Shown here: piece after piece, positions 19,308 through 26,925 of the stretch
Numbering within the stretch: the first letter of the stretch is position 1
How the letters are laid out: each line of letters starts with the position of its first letter
Assembly (NCBI RefSeq): GCF_001422405.1
Contig: NZ_LMMV01000001.1
Location: forward strand, 311,275-375,274
Length of the DNA: 64,000 bases
From: Pseudorhodoferax sp. Leaf267
GTDB lineage: Bacteria > Pseudomonadota > Gammaproteobacteria > Burkholderiales > Burkholderiaceae_C
Direction of reading: 5' to 3'
The notes under the pieces: model-generated
Databases searched by the model: none
What the model was told of the DNA's origin: nothing
What the model saw: only the letters and a program-made list of their open reading frames with translations
Made by a program: the position numbers and the translations under genes

Positions 19308-21827
19308 TCAGACAGTGGCGGCAGGTTCGCGCTCTTCGGCACGGGCGGGGCGGATCTGGCCGCGCTCCTGCACGAACACGATGTGCTCGTCGGGCTTGTC
19401 GCTGTTGACGAAGCTTTTGAAACGCTGGCGCACGGCCGGGTCGGTGACGGCGCTCTTCCATTCGCACTGGTAGGTGTCGACCACGTGCTGCATCTGGGCC
19501 TCGAGCTCGGCGCCCAGGCCCAGGCTGTCGCGGATCAGCACGTCCTGCAGGTAGGCCAGGCCGCCTTCGAGACCGTCGCGCCAGGTGCTGGTGCGCTGCA
19601 GCCGGTCGGCCGTGCGCACGTAGAACATCAGGAAGCGGTCGATCAAGGCGATCAGCGCGTCCTTGCTCAGGTCGCTGGCGATGAGCTCGGCATGGCGTGG
19701 CTTCATGCCGCCGTTGCCGCACACGTACAGGTTCCAGCCCTTGTCGGTGGCGATGATGCCCACGTCCTTGCCCTGGGCCTCGGCGCATTCACGCGTGCAG
19801 CCCGAAACGCCGAACTTGATCTTGTGCGGCGCGCGCAGGCCCTTGTAGCGGTTCTCCAGCAGCACGGCGAGGCCCACGGAATCGTCCACGCCGTAGCGGC
19901 ACCAGGTGGAGCCGACACAGCTCTTCACGGTGCGCAGGCTCTTGCCGTAGGCGTGGCCGCTCTCGAAGCCGGCGGCGATCAGCTCTTCCCAGATCAGCGG
20001 CAGCTGCTCCAGGCGCGCGCCGAACATGTCCACGCGCGCGCCGCCCGTGACCTTGGTGTACAGGCCGTACTTCTTGGCCACGGAGCCCACGGCGATGAGC
20101 CCATCGGGCGTGACCTCGCCGCCCGGCATGCGCGGCACCACGGAATAGGTGCCGTCCTTCTGGATGTTGCCGAGGAAGTAGTCGTTGCTGTCCTGCAGTG
20201 CCGCGAGCTGGGGCTTGAGCACGAACTCGTTCCAGATGGAGGCCAGCACGCTGGCGGCCACGGGCTTGCAGATGTCGCAGCCCAAACCCTTGCCGTGCCG
20301 GGCCAGCAGCTCGTCGAAGGTCTTGATCTGCCCCACGCGCACCAGGTGGTAGATCTCTTGGCGCGAGTAGGCGAAGTGCTCGCAGACATGGTTGTTCACG
20401 GCCATGCCGCGGCGCGTCATCTCGAACTTCATGACCTGAGTGACCAGCGGCACGCAGCCGCCGCAGGTGGCGCCGGCCTTGGTGCAGGTCTTCATGTCGG
20501 CAATCGTGCAGGCACCTTCGCCCACGGCGGCGCAGATGGCGCCCTTGCTCACGCTGTTGCACGAGCAGATCTGCGCCGTGTCGGGCAATGCGTCCACGCC
20601 CAGGCCGGGCTTGGCCTTGCCGTCGCTGGAAGGCAGGATCAGGAATTCAGGCTCCTCGGGCAGAGCGATGCCGTTCAGCGCCATCTGCAGCAGCGTGCCG
20701 TATTCGTCGGCGTTGCCCACCAGCACTGCGCCCAGCAGCTGCTTGCCGTCTTCGCTGACGACGATCTTCTTGTAGACCTGCTTGCGCTCGTCCACGTACT
20801 GGTAGTTGCGGCAGCCGGGCGTCCTGGCCTGCGCGTCGCCGATGCTGGCCACGTCCACGCCCATCAGCTTGAGCTTGGTGCTCATGTCGGCCCCGACGAA
20901 GGCGGCGTCCATGTCACCTGCGATGTGGCGCGCGGCCACGCGGGCCATGTCGTAGCCGGGTGCGACCAGGCCGAACACCTGCTCGTTCCACGATGCGCAT
21001 TCGCCGATGGCATAGATGTCGTGGTCGCTGGTGCGGCAGGCGCTGTCGATGGCCACTCCGCCGCGCGGGCCGATGGCCAGCACGCACTGGCGGGCCAGAT
21101 CGTCGCGTGGCCGGATGCCGGCCGAGAACACGATCATGTCGGTCTCCAGCCAGGTTCCGTCGGCGAACACCATGCGGTGCCGCGCGGTGGCGCCGTCGGT
21201 GATCTCCACCGTGTTGCGGCCGGTGTGCACCTGCACGCCCAGCGCCTCGATCTTGTGGCGCAGCACGCGGCCGCCGCCTTCGTCCACCTGCACGGCCATG
21301 AGCCGCGGCGAGAACTCGACGACATGTGTCTGAAGGCCCAGGTCGCGCAAGGCCTTGGCGCATTCCAGGCCCAGCAGCCCGCCGCCGATGACCACGCCGC
21401 TTTTGGACTTGGCGCCCGCGGCGCGCATGCCTTCCAGGTCTTCGATGGTGCGGTAGACGAAGCAGGCGTCGCGGTCGCGGCCCGGCACGCCCGGCACGAA
21501 GGGGTTGGAGCCCGTGGCCAGCACCAGCTTGTCGTAGGGCAGCACTTCGCCCTCCAGCGTGGTCACGGTGCGGTTGCGCCGCTCCACGGCGACGGCGCGC
21601 GCGGCCAGGCGCAGCTTGAAGCCGCTCTTGTCGAAGAAGCCGGCTTCGACGAGCGAGAGTTCCTCGGCCGTCTTGCCGCTGAAGAACTCGGACAGGTGCA
21701 CGCGGTCGTAGGCGGCGCGCGGCTCTTCGCACAGCACGGTCACGTCCAGGTCTGGCAGGCCGCTTTCGGCCAGGCTTTCGAGGAACTTGTGGCCCACCAT
21801 GCCGTGGCCGACGAGGATGATCTTCAT
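19308..21827 (-). CDS. nirB: Nitrite reductase (NADH) large subunit
   Basis: 839 residues starting MKIILVGHGMVGHKFL. In order: an FAD/NAD(P) pyridine nucleotide oxidoreductase module (residues about 1-330), a BFD-like [2Fe-2S] region (CSCNS ... CGGC), ferredoxin-like half domains, and the siroheme/[4Fe-4S] domain with Cys in GSTWCRYG and SGCTRECAEAQG. It reduces nitrite to ammonium in the cytoplasm. It is the first gene of the operon nirB-nirD-nirC-kinase-photolyase and is preceded by a 226-base leader with a consensus sigma-54 promoter. The frame extends 27 residues upstream without a ribosome binding site. No nitrate reductase gene is in the window. Confidence 0.95.
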   Translation of the reverse strand: MKIILVGHGMVGHKFLESLAESGLPDLDVTVLCEEPRAAYDRVHLSEFFSGKTAEELSLVEAGFFDKSGFKLRLAARAVAVERRNRTVTTLEGEVLPYDKLVLATGSNPFVPGVPGRDRDACFVYRTIEDLEGMRAAGAKSKSGVVIGGGLLGLECAKALRDLGLQTHVVEFSPRLMAVQVDEGGGRVLRHKIEALGVQVHTGRNTVEITDGATARHRMVFADGTWLETDMIVFSAGIRPRDDLARQCVLAIGPRGGVAIDSACRTSDHDIYAIGECASWNEQVFGLVAPGYDMARVAARHIAGDMDAAFVGADMSTKLKLMGVDVASIGDAQARTPGCRNYQYVDERKQVYKKIVVSEDGKQLLGAVLVGNADEYGTLLQMALNGIALPEEPEFLILPSSDGKAKPGLGVDALPDTAQICSCNSVSKGAICAAVGEGACTIADMKTCTKAGATCGGCVPLVTQVMKFEMTRRGMAVNNHVCEHFAYSRQEIYHLVRVGQIKTFDELLARHGKGLGCDICKPVAASVLASIWNEFVLKPQLAALQDSNDYFLGNIQKDGTYSVVPRMPGGEVTPDGLIAVGSVAKKYGLYTKVTGGARVDMFGARLEQLPLIWEELIAAGFESGHAYGKSLRTVKSCVGSTWCRYGVDDSVGLAVLLENRYKGLRAPHKIKFGVSGCTRECAEAQGKDVGIIATDKGWNLYVCGNGGMKPRHAELIASDLSKDALIALIDRFLMFYVRTADRLQRTSTWRDGLEGGLAYLQDVLIRDSLGLGAELEAQMQHVVDTYQCEWKSAVTDPAVRQRFKSFVNSDKPDEHIVFVQERGQIRPARAEEREPAATV

Positions 21828-21983
21828 GTGGAGTCCTGCACGTTCGGATCGACACGAAGGGTGCAGGAGACTGCGCCTCGGCCGACCCTGGCGGTGGCGC
21901 TTGCGCATCCGTCCGCCGTGGGGTTGATGAACTTGGAACGTCCGCCGCGCCGGGCCTAGAGGGGCTTAGAGTGCGTGCGGGGT

Positions 21984-22050
21984 TCCGCCATCATTGGCGG
22001 AGGGTTGGGCGGCGTGGGGGCCGCCCGGTCCGGGGCAACGCTGCCTCGGA
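21984..22050 (-). promoter_or_regulatory. Candidate ANTAR (NasT/NasR-type) leader RNA of nirB
   Basis: On the transcribed strand, P1 (22050-22029) has a stem TCCGAGGC/GCCCCGGA with one mismatch and a hexaloop AGCGUU. P2 (22001-21984) has a stem TCCGCC/GGCGGA and a hexaloop AAUGAU. Both loops carry A at position 1 and G at position 4, the feature recognised by ANTAR antiterminators. A third hairpin of 7 pairs (22026-22007, loop CCCCAC) lies between them. P1 starts about 3 nt after the predicted transcription start. The P1-P2 spacing is longer than usual and no U-run terminator follows, so the call is tentative. Confidence 0.5.
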
Positions 22051-22063
22051 ACGCAGGAGACAG

Positions 22064-22079
22064 TGCAAGTGCCGTGCCA
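22064..22079 (-). promoter_or_regulatory. Sigma-54 promoter of the nirB operon
   Basis: Read on the minus strand, TGGCACG-GCAC-TTGCA matches the sigma-54 (RpoN) consensus TGGCACG-N4-TTGCW at every defined position with exact -24/-12 spacing. Transcription would start near 22053, giving a leader of about 225 nt before nirB. This fits nitrogen-status control of nitrite assimilation through NtrC (inference). Confidence 0.8.
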
Positions 22080-22176
22080 CGCAAATACTCATCAAATGAG
22101 GCTTTTCGCGCGCTGGCACGGGGCATGGCCTGCCAACTTGGTGCGCTGGCTCCCCAAGTCGGGGCGCACAACGCAC

Positions 22177-22198
22177 AAGCGGCCCGCAGGGGCCGCTT
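22177..22198 (-). terminator. Hairpin downstream of the YSC84-like gene
   Basis: AAGCGGCCC and GGGCCGCTT are perfect 9-base arms around a GCAG loop, 38 bases after the stop of the minus-strand YSC84-like gene. There is no strong T-run on the minus strand, so termination efficiency is uncertain. Confidence 0.5.
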
Positions 22199-22235
22199 GG
22201 GAGCGGAGCGCGAACTCCGCCGATTGCCTGGCTGG

Positions 22236-22826
22236 TTACAGCGTGACCGGGCTGATCTTGGCGCCTTGCAGTGCCACGCCGGCTTCCAGGCCCGCGTTGG
22301 TCAGCACGTAGCCGACCACGGGCTGGCGCACGGTGTTGCTGTCGATTTGGCCGTTGGCGCCGATGTTGGCCAGGGCCACGGTGGCGTCGGCGCCCACCGT
22401 CCAGCCCTTGCTGGCGCGGAACTTGTCGAGCGCATCCTGCGTGCTGAACACATAGATCACGGCGCGCGACTGGGCGCCTGCCTGCCAGCCGATCGAGCCG
22501 GCAGTAGTGCTGTAGTAGCCCTGCGTGCGGCCGCCGGTGCGCAATGCGCCGCGGCCGTATTCGGCGCCCAGGCCCAGGCTGGCGCTCAAAACCGAGGGGA
22601 ACACCAGCACGCCGGCAGACTTGCTGACCAACTCGCGCGAGCCTGGCACGGTGTTGTAGAGCTTGGACAGCGCGGCATCCACGTCCGCGTCGATGGCGGT
22701 GCGGGAAGATGCGTTGGTGCCGGCCGTGCCCGGGCCGGTGGTCGTGCAGCCGACGAACGCAACACTGCAGGCGGCGAGCATGACCGTGGCGGCGAGGGTG
22801 CGGAACTTGTTGGTCTGGTGCTTCAT
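22236..22826 (-). CDS. YSC84/SYLF-domain lipoprotein
   Basis: 196 residues with a signal peptide ending in the lipobox VAFVGC and a mature part of the YSC84-related (SYLF, lipid-binding) family: SKSAGVLVFPSVLSASLGLGAEYGRGAL and GWTVGADATVALANIG. Bacterial members are small periplasmic or envelope lipoproteins of unclear function, possibly phospholipid binding. The start is the ATG of MKHQTN with GGAAT upstream. It is transcribed alone, divergent from the ABC transporter operon, and ends in the hairpin at 22177. Confidence 0.88.
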   Translation of the reverse strand: MKHQTNKFRTLAATVMLAACSVAFVGCTTTGPGTAGTNASSRTAIDADVDAALSKLYNTVPGSRELVSKSAGVLVFPSVLSASLGLGAEYGRGALRTGGRTQGYYSTTAGSIGWQAGAQSRAVIYVFSTQDALDKFRASKGWTVGADATVALANIGANGQIDSNTVRQPVVGYVLTNAGLEAGVALQGAKISPVTL

Positions 22827-22863
22827 GGCGATTCCTTTTGTGGTCAAGATGCAGCGCGATCGT

Positions 22864-22887
22864 AGGCTTGTGACAAGCCTGTTTTTT
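22864..22887 (+). terminator. Terminator-like hairpin with T-run, no gene upstream
   Basis: AGGCTTG (22864-22870), loop TGA, CAAGCCT (22874-22880), then G and six T. It looks like an intrinsic terminator on the plus strand, but no plus-strand gene ends before it. It lies in the upstream region of the minus-strand YSC84 gene. It may end a small antisense RNA or act only as an operator. Confidence 0.35.
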
Positions 22888-23054
22888 CATGATGCGGTTC
22901 ATTCCTACGCCAAGTCGCGCCGCGAAAACTCTGGGAAAACCCTGTTTCGCCAGCGATCAATTGACCGAAATTCGTACACACACCGTGTCGGAATATGGCG
23001 CAATTCGGATTCGAGATTCCAAAAATATCCAATGAAAACAAATACTTGAGGAGG

Positions 23055-23070
23055 TGGCACGCGCTGTGCG
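23055..23070 (+). promoter_or_regulatory. Sigma-54-like promoter of the Liv-type operon
   Basis: TGGCACG-CGCT-GTGCG has the -24 box exact and the -12 GC at the right distance; only the first T of TTGC is replaced by G. Transcription would start about 22 bases before the ATG at 23103. An AT-rich stretch (about 23020-23045) just upstream could take an IHF-type bend. Confidence 0.6.
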
Positions 23071-23102
23071 ATATTCAGCCAAACCACTTCAGAGACTACG
23101 CC

Positions 23103-24302
23103 ATGAACCGTCGCCATCTCACCGCGTTGTCGGCCGTTGCCGCATGGGCTGCCTGCCTGGGCCTGCCGGCGCACGCGCAGACCAAAGACATCCGCATCGC
23201 CCACGTCTACGGCAAGACCGGCCCGCTGGAAGCCTATGGCAAGCAGACCCAGATCGGCTTTGCCATGGGGCTGAACTACGCCACCGGCGGCTCCATGGCC
23301 GTCAACGGCAGGAAGCTGGTCGTGATCGAGAAGGACGACCAGGGCAAGCCCGACCTGGGCAAGTCGCTGCTGGCCGCCGCCTATGCCGACGACAAGGCCG
23401 ACCTGGCCGTGGGCACCACCGGCTCGGGCGTGGCGCTGGCCATGCTGCCCGTGGCCGAGGAGTACAAGAAGATCCTGATCGTCGAGCCGGCCGTGGCCGA
23501 TTCCATCACGGGCGACAAGTGGAACAAGTACATCTTCCGCACCGGCCGCAACTCCAGCCAGGACGCCATCGGCAATGCCGTGGCGGTGGACAAGGAAGGC
23601 GTCAACATCGTCATGCTGGCCCAGGACTGGGCCTTCGGCAAGGACGGCGTGAAGGCCTTCAAGGACGCGCTCAAGAAGTCCAAGGTCGTGCACGAGGAGT
23701 ACCTGCCACCGGCCACGACCGACTTCACGGCCGGCATCCAGCGCATGGTCGACCAGCTCAAGGACAAGCCCGGCCGCAAGATCATCGAGGTGGTGTGGGC
23801 CGGCGCCACCACGCCGTTCAACGCGCTGGCCGATGCGGACCTGCAAAAGCGCTTCGGCATCGAGGTGGCCACCGGCGGCAACATCCTGCCTGCGATGACG
23901 GCCTACAAGCGCTTCCCGGGGATGGAGGGCGCCACCTACTACTACTTCGGCCTGCCCAAGAACCCGGTCAACGAAGCCCTGGTCGCGGCCCACTACAAGG
24001 AATACAAGACGCCGCCGGACTTCTTCACCGCCGGTGGCTTCTCGGCTGCGATGGCGGTGGTCACGGCGCTCAAGAAGACCGGCGGCGACACCACCACCAA
24101 CAAGCTCATCACCGCCATGGAAGGCATGAGCTTCGACACGCCCAAGGGCACCATGACCTTCCGCAAGGAAGACCACCAGGCCATGCAGAGCATGTACCAC
24201 TTCCGCATCAAGGCCGACCCGGCGTTCAGCTGGGGCGTGCCGGAACTCGTGCGCGAAATCAAGCCCGAGGAAATGCAGATCCCGATCCGCAACAAGCGCT
24301 GA
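23103..24302 (+). CDS. Liv-type ABC transporter substrate-binding protein
   Basis: 399 residues with a cleavable signal peptide (MNRRHLTALSAVAAWAACLGLPAHAQ) and a type I periplasmic binding fold of the branched-chain amino acid (LivK/HAAT) family. It opens IRIAHVYGKTGPLEAYGKQT. The start at 23103 fits the signal peptide; upstream in-frame codons precede the promoter. It is the first gene of an operon of five transporter genes followed by 3-hydroxybutyrate oligomer hydrolase, so the ligand may be a hydroxyacid and not an amino acid (inference). Confidence 0.9.
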   Translation: MNRRHLTALSAVAAWAACLGLPAHAQTKDIRIAHVYGKTGPLEAYGKQTQIGFAMGLNYATGGSMAVNGRKLVVIEKDDQGKPDLGKSLLAAAYADDKADLAVGTTGSGVALAMLPVAEEYKKILIVEPAVADSITGDKWNKYIFRTGRNSSQDAIGNAVAVDKEGVNIVMLAQDWAFGKDGVKAFKDALKKSKVVHEEYLPPATTDFTAGIQRMVDQLKDKPGRKIIEVVWAGATTPFNALADADLQKRFGIEVATGGNILPAMTAYKRFPGMEGATYYYFGLPKNPVNEALVAAHYKEYKTPPDFFTAGGFSAAMAVVTALKKTGGDTTTNKLITAMEGMSFDTPKGTMTFRKEDHQAMQSMYHFRIKADPAFSWGVPELVREIKPEEMQIPIRNKR

Positions 24303-24309
24303 TCGCCGC

Positions 24310-25065
24310 GTGCTCGAAACCCGCGACCTGACGATTCGCTTCGGCGGCCATGTGGCCGTCAACGCGGTGAGCTGCGCGTTCGCGCCCGGCACGCTGACGG
24401 CCATCGTCGGGCCCAACGGCGCGGGCAAGACCACCTACTTCAACCTGATCTCGGGCCAGCTCAAGGCCAGCGCGGGCACGGTGTCGCTCAACGGCCGGCA
24501 GTTGACCGGCCCGCCCTCGGCGCGCACCCGCGCCGGCCTGGGGCGGGCTTTCCAGCTCACCAACCTGTTCCCCAACCTCACGGTGCTGGAGAACGTGCGG
24601 CTGGCCGTGCAGGCCACGCAGGATGGCGCGCACCGGCGCGGGCTGAACCTGTGGAGCATCTGGAGCGACCACCGCGACCTGGGCGCGCGTGCCGACGCGA
24701 TCCTGGACGAGGTGGCCCTGAAGGCCCGCGAGCACCACACCGTGGCCAGCCTGCCGCACGGCGACCAGCGCAAGCTGGAGGTCGCGCTGCTCATGGCGCT
24801 GCAGCCGCAGGTCTTCATGTTCGACGAGCCCACGGCCGGCATGAACGCGGCCGAGGCGCCCGTGATCCTGGACCTGATCCGCAAGCTCAAGCGCGACCGC
24901 AGCAAGACCATCCTGCTCGTGGAGCACAAGATGGACGTGGTGCGCGAGCTGGCCGACCGCATCATCGTGCTGCACAACGGGCAGCTGGTGGCCGACGGCG
25001 AGCCGGCCGAAGTCATCGCCTCGCCCATCGTGCAAGAGGCTTATCTCGGAGTGGCCAAGGCATGA
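24310..25065 (+). CDS. Liv-type ABC transporter ATPase (LivG-like)
   Basis: 251 residues from a GTG start 7 nt after the binding-protein gene. Walker A GPNGAGKTT, Walker B VFMFDEPTAGM and the LivG-type region GRAFQLTNLFPNLTVLENV are present. The signature segment reads SLPHGDQRKLEVALLM, where LivG proteins usually have LxYGxQR; His at this place is seen in some relatives. It energises import together with the second ATPase, whose ATG overlaps its TGA. Confidence 0.93.
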   Translation: MLETRDLTIRFGGHVAVNAVSCAFAPGTLTAIVGPNGAGKTTYFNLISGQLKASAGTVSLNGRQLTGPPSARTRAGLGRAFQLTNLFPNLTVLENVRLAVQATQDGAHRRGLNLWSIWSDHRDLGARADAILDEVALKAREHHTVASLPHGDQRKLEVALLMALQPQVFMFDEPTAGMNAAEAPVILDLIRKLKRDRSKTILLVEHKMDVVRELADRIIVLHNGQLVADGEPAEVIASPIVQEAYLGVAKA

Positions 25066-25844
25066 GCGCCGCCCGGCCGCCCGAAGGCGCTCGCTCCTCC
25101 GAGCGGAGCGAGGAGGTTTCAACAAAGCCTTTGCTCGAACTGCACGGCGTGCACACGCACATTGCGGCGTACCACATCCTGCACGGCGTGGACCTCGTGG
25201 TGCCGCAAGGCCAGGTCACGATGCTGCTGGGCCGCAACGGCGCGGGCAAGTCCACCACGCTGCGCACGGTGATGGGCCTGTGGCATGCGTCGCAGGGCTC
25301 CGTGGTGCTGGGAGGAAAGGACATCACCGCCTTCGCCACGCCGCAGATCGCGGGGCTGGGCGTGGCCTACGTGCCCGAGAACATGGGCGTCTTCGCCGAC
25401 CTCACCGTCAAGGAAAACATGCTGCTGGCCGCGCGCAGCGCCAAGCGCGCCGAGCAGATGGACGCGGCGCGGCTGCAGTGGATCTACAAGATGTTTCCCG
25501 CGGTCGAAAAATTCTGGAACCACCCGGCCGGCAAGCTCTCGGGCGGACAGAAGCAAATGCTGGCCGTGGCCCGTGCCATCGTCGAGCCGCGCGAGCTCTT
25601 GATCGTGGACGAGCCCAGCAAGGGCCTGGCGCCGGCCATCATCGACAACATGATCAACGCCTTTGCCGAACTCAAGGCCCAGGGCGTGACCATCCTGCTC
25701 GTGGAGCAGAACCTGAACTTCGCGCGGCGCCTGGGCGACACGGTCGCCGTGATGGACAACGGCCGTGTGGTGCATGCCGGGCGCATGGATGCGTTCGCGG
25801 CGGATGCGCAACTGCAGCAGTCGCTGCTGGGGCTGGCGATATGA
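25062..25844 (+). CDS. Liv-type ABC transporter ATPase (LivF-like)
   Basis: 260 residues from the ATG in an ATGA overlap with the previous gene. Walker A GRNGAGKST, signature LSGGQKQML and Walker B LLIVDEPSKGL are clear. The first 23 residues are not typical of LivF: they are encoded by a palindromic element (25090-25112), and the conserved start of the family corresponds to PLLELHGVH. The element also supplies AGGAGG at 25111-25116; a TTG at 25131 is a possible internal start, though the spacing is long. Confidence 0.92.
   Translation: MSAARPPEGARSSERSEEVSTKPLLELHGVHTHIAAYHILHGVDLVVPQGQVTMLLGRNGAGKSTTLRTVMGLWHASQGSVVLGGKDITAFATPQIAGLGVAYVPENMGVFADLTVKENMLLAARSAKRAEQMDAARLQWIYKMFPAVEKFWNHPAGKLSGGQKQMLAVARAIVEPRELLIVDEPSKGLAPAIIDNMINAFAELKAQGVTILLVEQNLNFARRLGDTVAVMDNGRVVHAGRMDAFAADAQLQQSLLGLAI
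25090..25112. repeat. REP-like palindrome inside the 5' end of the LivF-like gene
   Basis: CTCGCTCC (25090-25097) and GGAGCGAG (25105-25112) form perfect 8-base arms around a 7-base loop, followed by AGG and TTTCAACAAAG. The encoded residues (ARSSERSEEVSTK) are absent from the family. Palindromes of this style are dispersed in genomes of related bacteria (recollection, not searched). Confidence 0.5.
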
Positions 25845-25863
25845 GTGCGACCTGGATGTCTTG

Positions 25864-25898
25864 CTCCCTCTCCCTCTGGGCGAGGGCAGGGGTGAGGG
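25864..25898. repeat. Dispersed intergenic repeat of the CCCTCTCC...GGGGTGAGGG type
   Basis: The 100-base gap between the LivF-like and LivH-like genes, the only long gap in the operon, contains CTCCCTCTCCCTCTGGG followed by CGAGGGCAGGGGTGAGGG, a partially palindromic element with CCCTC and GAGGG outer arms. Very similar sequences recur between genes in many proteobacteria (recollection). Confidence 0.55.
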
Positions 25899-25944
25899 CG
25901 GGCGGCGTCGGCAGGCACGCGGCCTGTGCGCGGGGGAGCACGAC

Positions 25945-26925
25945 ATGAACGCCGGCCTTGACTGGAAACCCCTGGCCCTGGTGCCCGTGCTCGCCCTCAT
26001 CGCGCTGCCGCTCGTGGGCTCGCCCTCCACCTGGCTCACGCTCACCGTCGCAGGCCTTGCCATGGGCATGATCATCTTCATCATCGCCTCGGGCCTCACG
26101 CTGGTGTTCGGCCTCATGGACGTGCTGAATTTCGGCCATGGCCTGTTCATCGCGCTGGGCGCTTTCATTGCCAGCAGCGTGCTGGGCCTCATGGGCGACT
26201 GGACCGGCTCGCAGGAACTGTGGCGCAACCTGGTCGCGGTCTTCCCCGCCATGCTGGTGGCCATGGCCGTGGCCGGCGCCGTGGGCCTGGCCTTCGAGCG
26301 CTTCATCGTGCGGCCGGTGTACGGCCAGCACCTGAAGCAGATCCTCATCACCATGGGCGGCATGATCATCGGCGAGGAGTTCATCAAGATGATCTGGGGC
26401 CCGGCGCAGTTGCCGCTGCCGCTGCCCGAGGCCTTGCGCGGCTCGCTGTTCATCGGCGAGGCGGCCATCAGCAAGTACCGGCTGCTGGCCGTGGCCGTGG
26501 GCCTGGCCGTGTTTGCCGCACTGGCCTTCACGTTGAACCGCACCAAGATCGGCCTCTTGATCCGCGCTGGCGTGCAGGACCGCGAGATGGTCGAGTCGCT
26601 CGGCTACCGCATCGGCCGGCTGTTCATCGGCGTGTTCGTGGCTGGCAGTGCGCTGGCGGGCCTGGGCGGCGTGATGTGGGGCCTGTTCCAGCAGAACCTC
26701 ACGCCGCAGATGGGCGCGCAGGTCAACGTGCTGATCTTCATCGTGATCATCATCGGCGGGCTGGGCTCGACGGCGGGCGCGTTGATCGGCGCGCTGCTGG
26801 TGGGCCTGCTCGTCAACTACGTGGGCTTCGTGCTGCCAGTGGCGACGCAGTTCGCGTCGATCGCGTTGATGGTGGCGATCCTGCTGTGGCGTCCGCAGGG
26901 TGTCTATCCGGTGGTGAACCGATGA
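25945..26925 (+). CDS. Liv-type ABC transporter permease (LivH-like)
   Basis: 326 residues with about eight hydrophobic helices and LivH signatures GLTLVFGLMDVLNFGHG and a C-terminal LGSTAGALIGALLVGLL. The start at 25945 follows GGGGGAG; the frame extends upstream into the repeat and was not used. The last codons overlap the next permease gene (ATGA). It forms the transmembrane pore with the LivM-like protein. Confidence 0.92.
   Translation: MNAGLDWKPLALVPVLALIALPLVGSPSTWLTLTVAGLAMGMIIFIIASGLTLVFGLMDVLNFGHGLFIALGAFIASSVLGLMGDWTGSQELWRNLVAVFPAMLVAMAVAGAVGLAFERFIVRPVYGQHLKQILITMGGMIIGEEFIKMIWGPAQLPLPLPEALRGSLFIGEAAISKYRLLAVAVGLAVFAALAFTLNRTKIGLLIRAGVQDREMVESLGYRIGRLFIGVFVAGSALAGLGGVMWGLFQQNLTPQMGAQVNVLIFIVIIIGGLGSTAGALIGALLVGLLVNYVGFVLPVATQFASIALMVAILLWRPQGVYPVVNR

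Larger units (their letters stand above)
21828..22235. other. Regulatory intergenic region upstream of nirB
   Basis: A 408-base stretch without a gene. It holds the nirB leader with three hairpins (21984-22050), the sigma-54 promoter (22064-22079), a small palindrome CTCAT-CAA-ATGAG (22088-22100), an interrupted inverted repeat GTGCGC/GCGCAC at 22141-22169 that lies where an activator site is often found, and the hairpin after the YSC84 gene (22177-22198). Nothing coding was seen. Confidence 0.7.

Noticed and set aside
21828-21983. A U-rich intrinsic terminator in the nirB leader after the second hairpin
   Set aside because: GC-rich stems can be drawn but no run of T follows on the transcribed strand, so a classical attenuator terminator cannot be supported.
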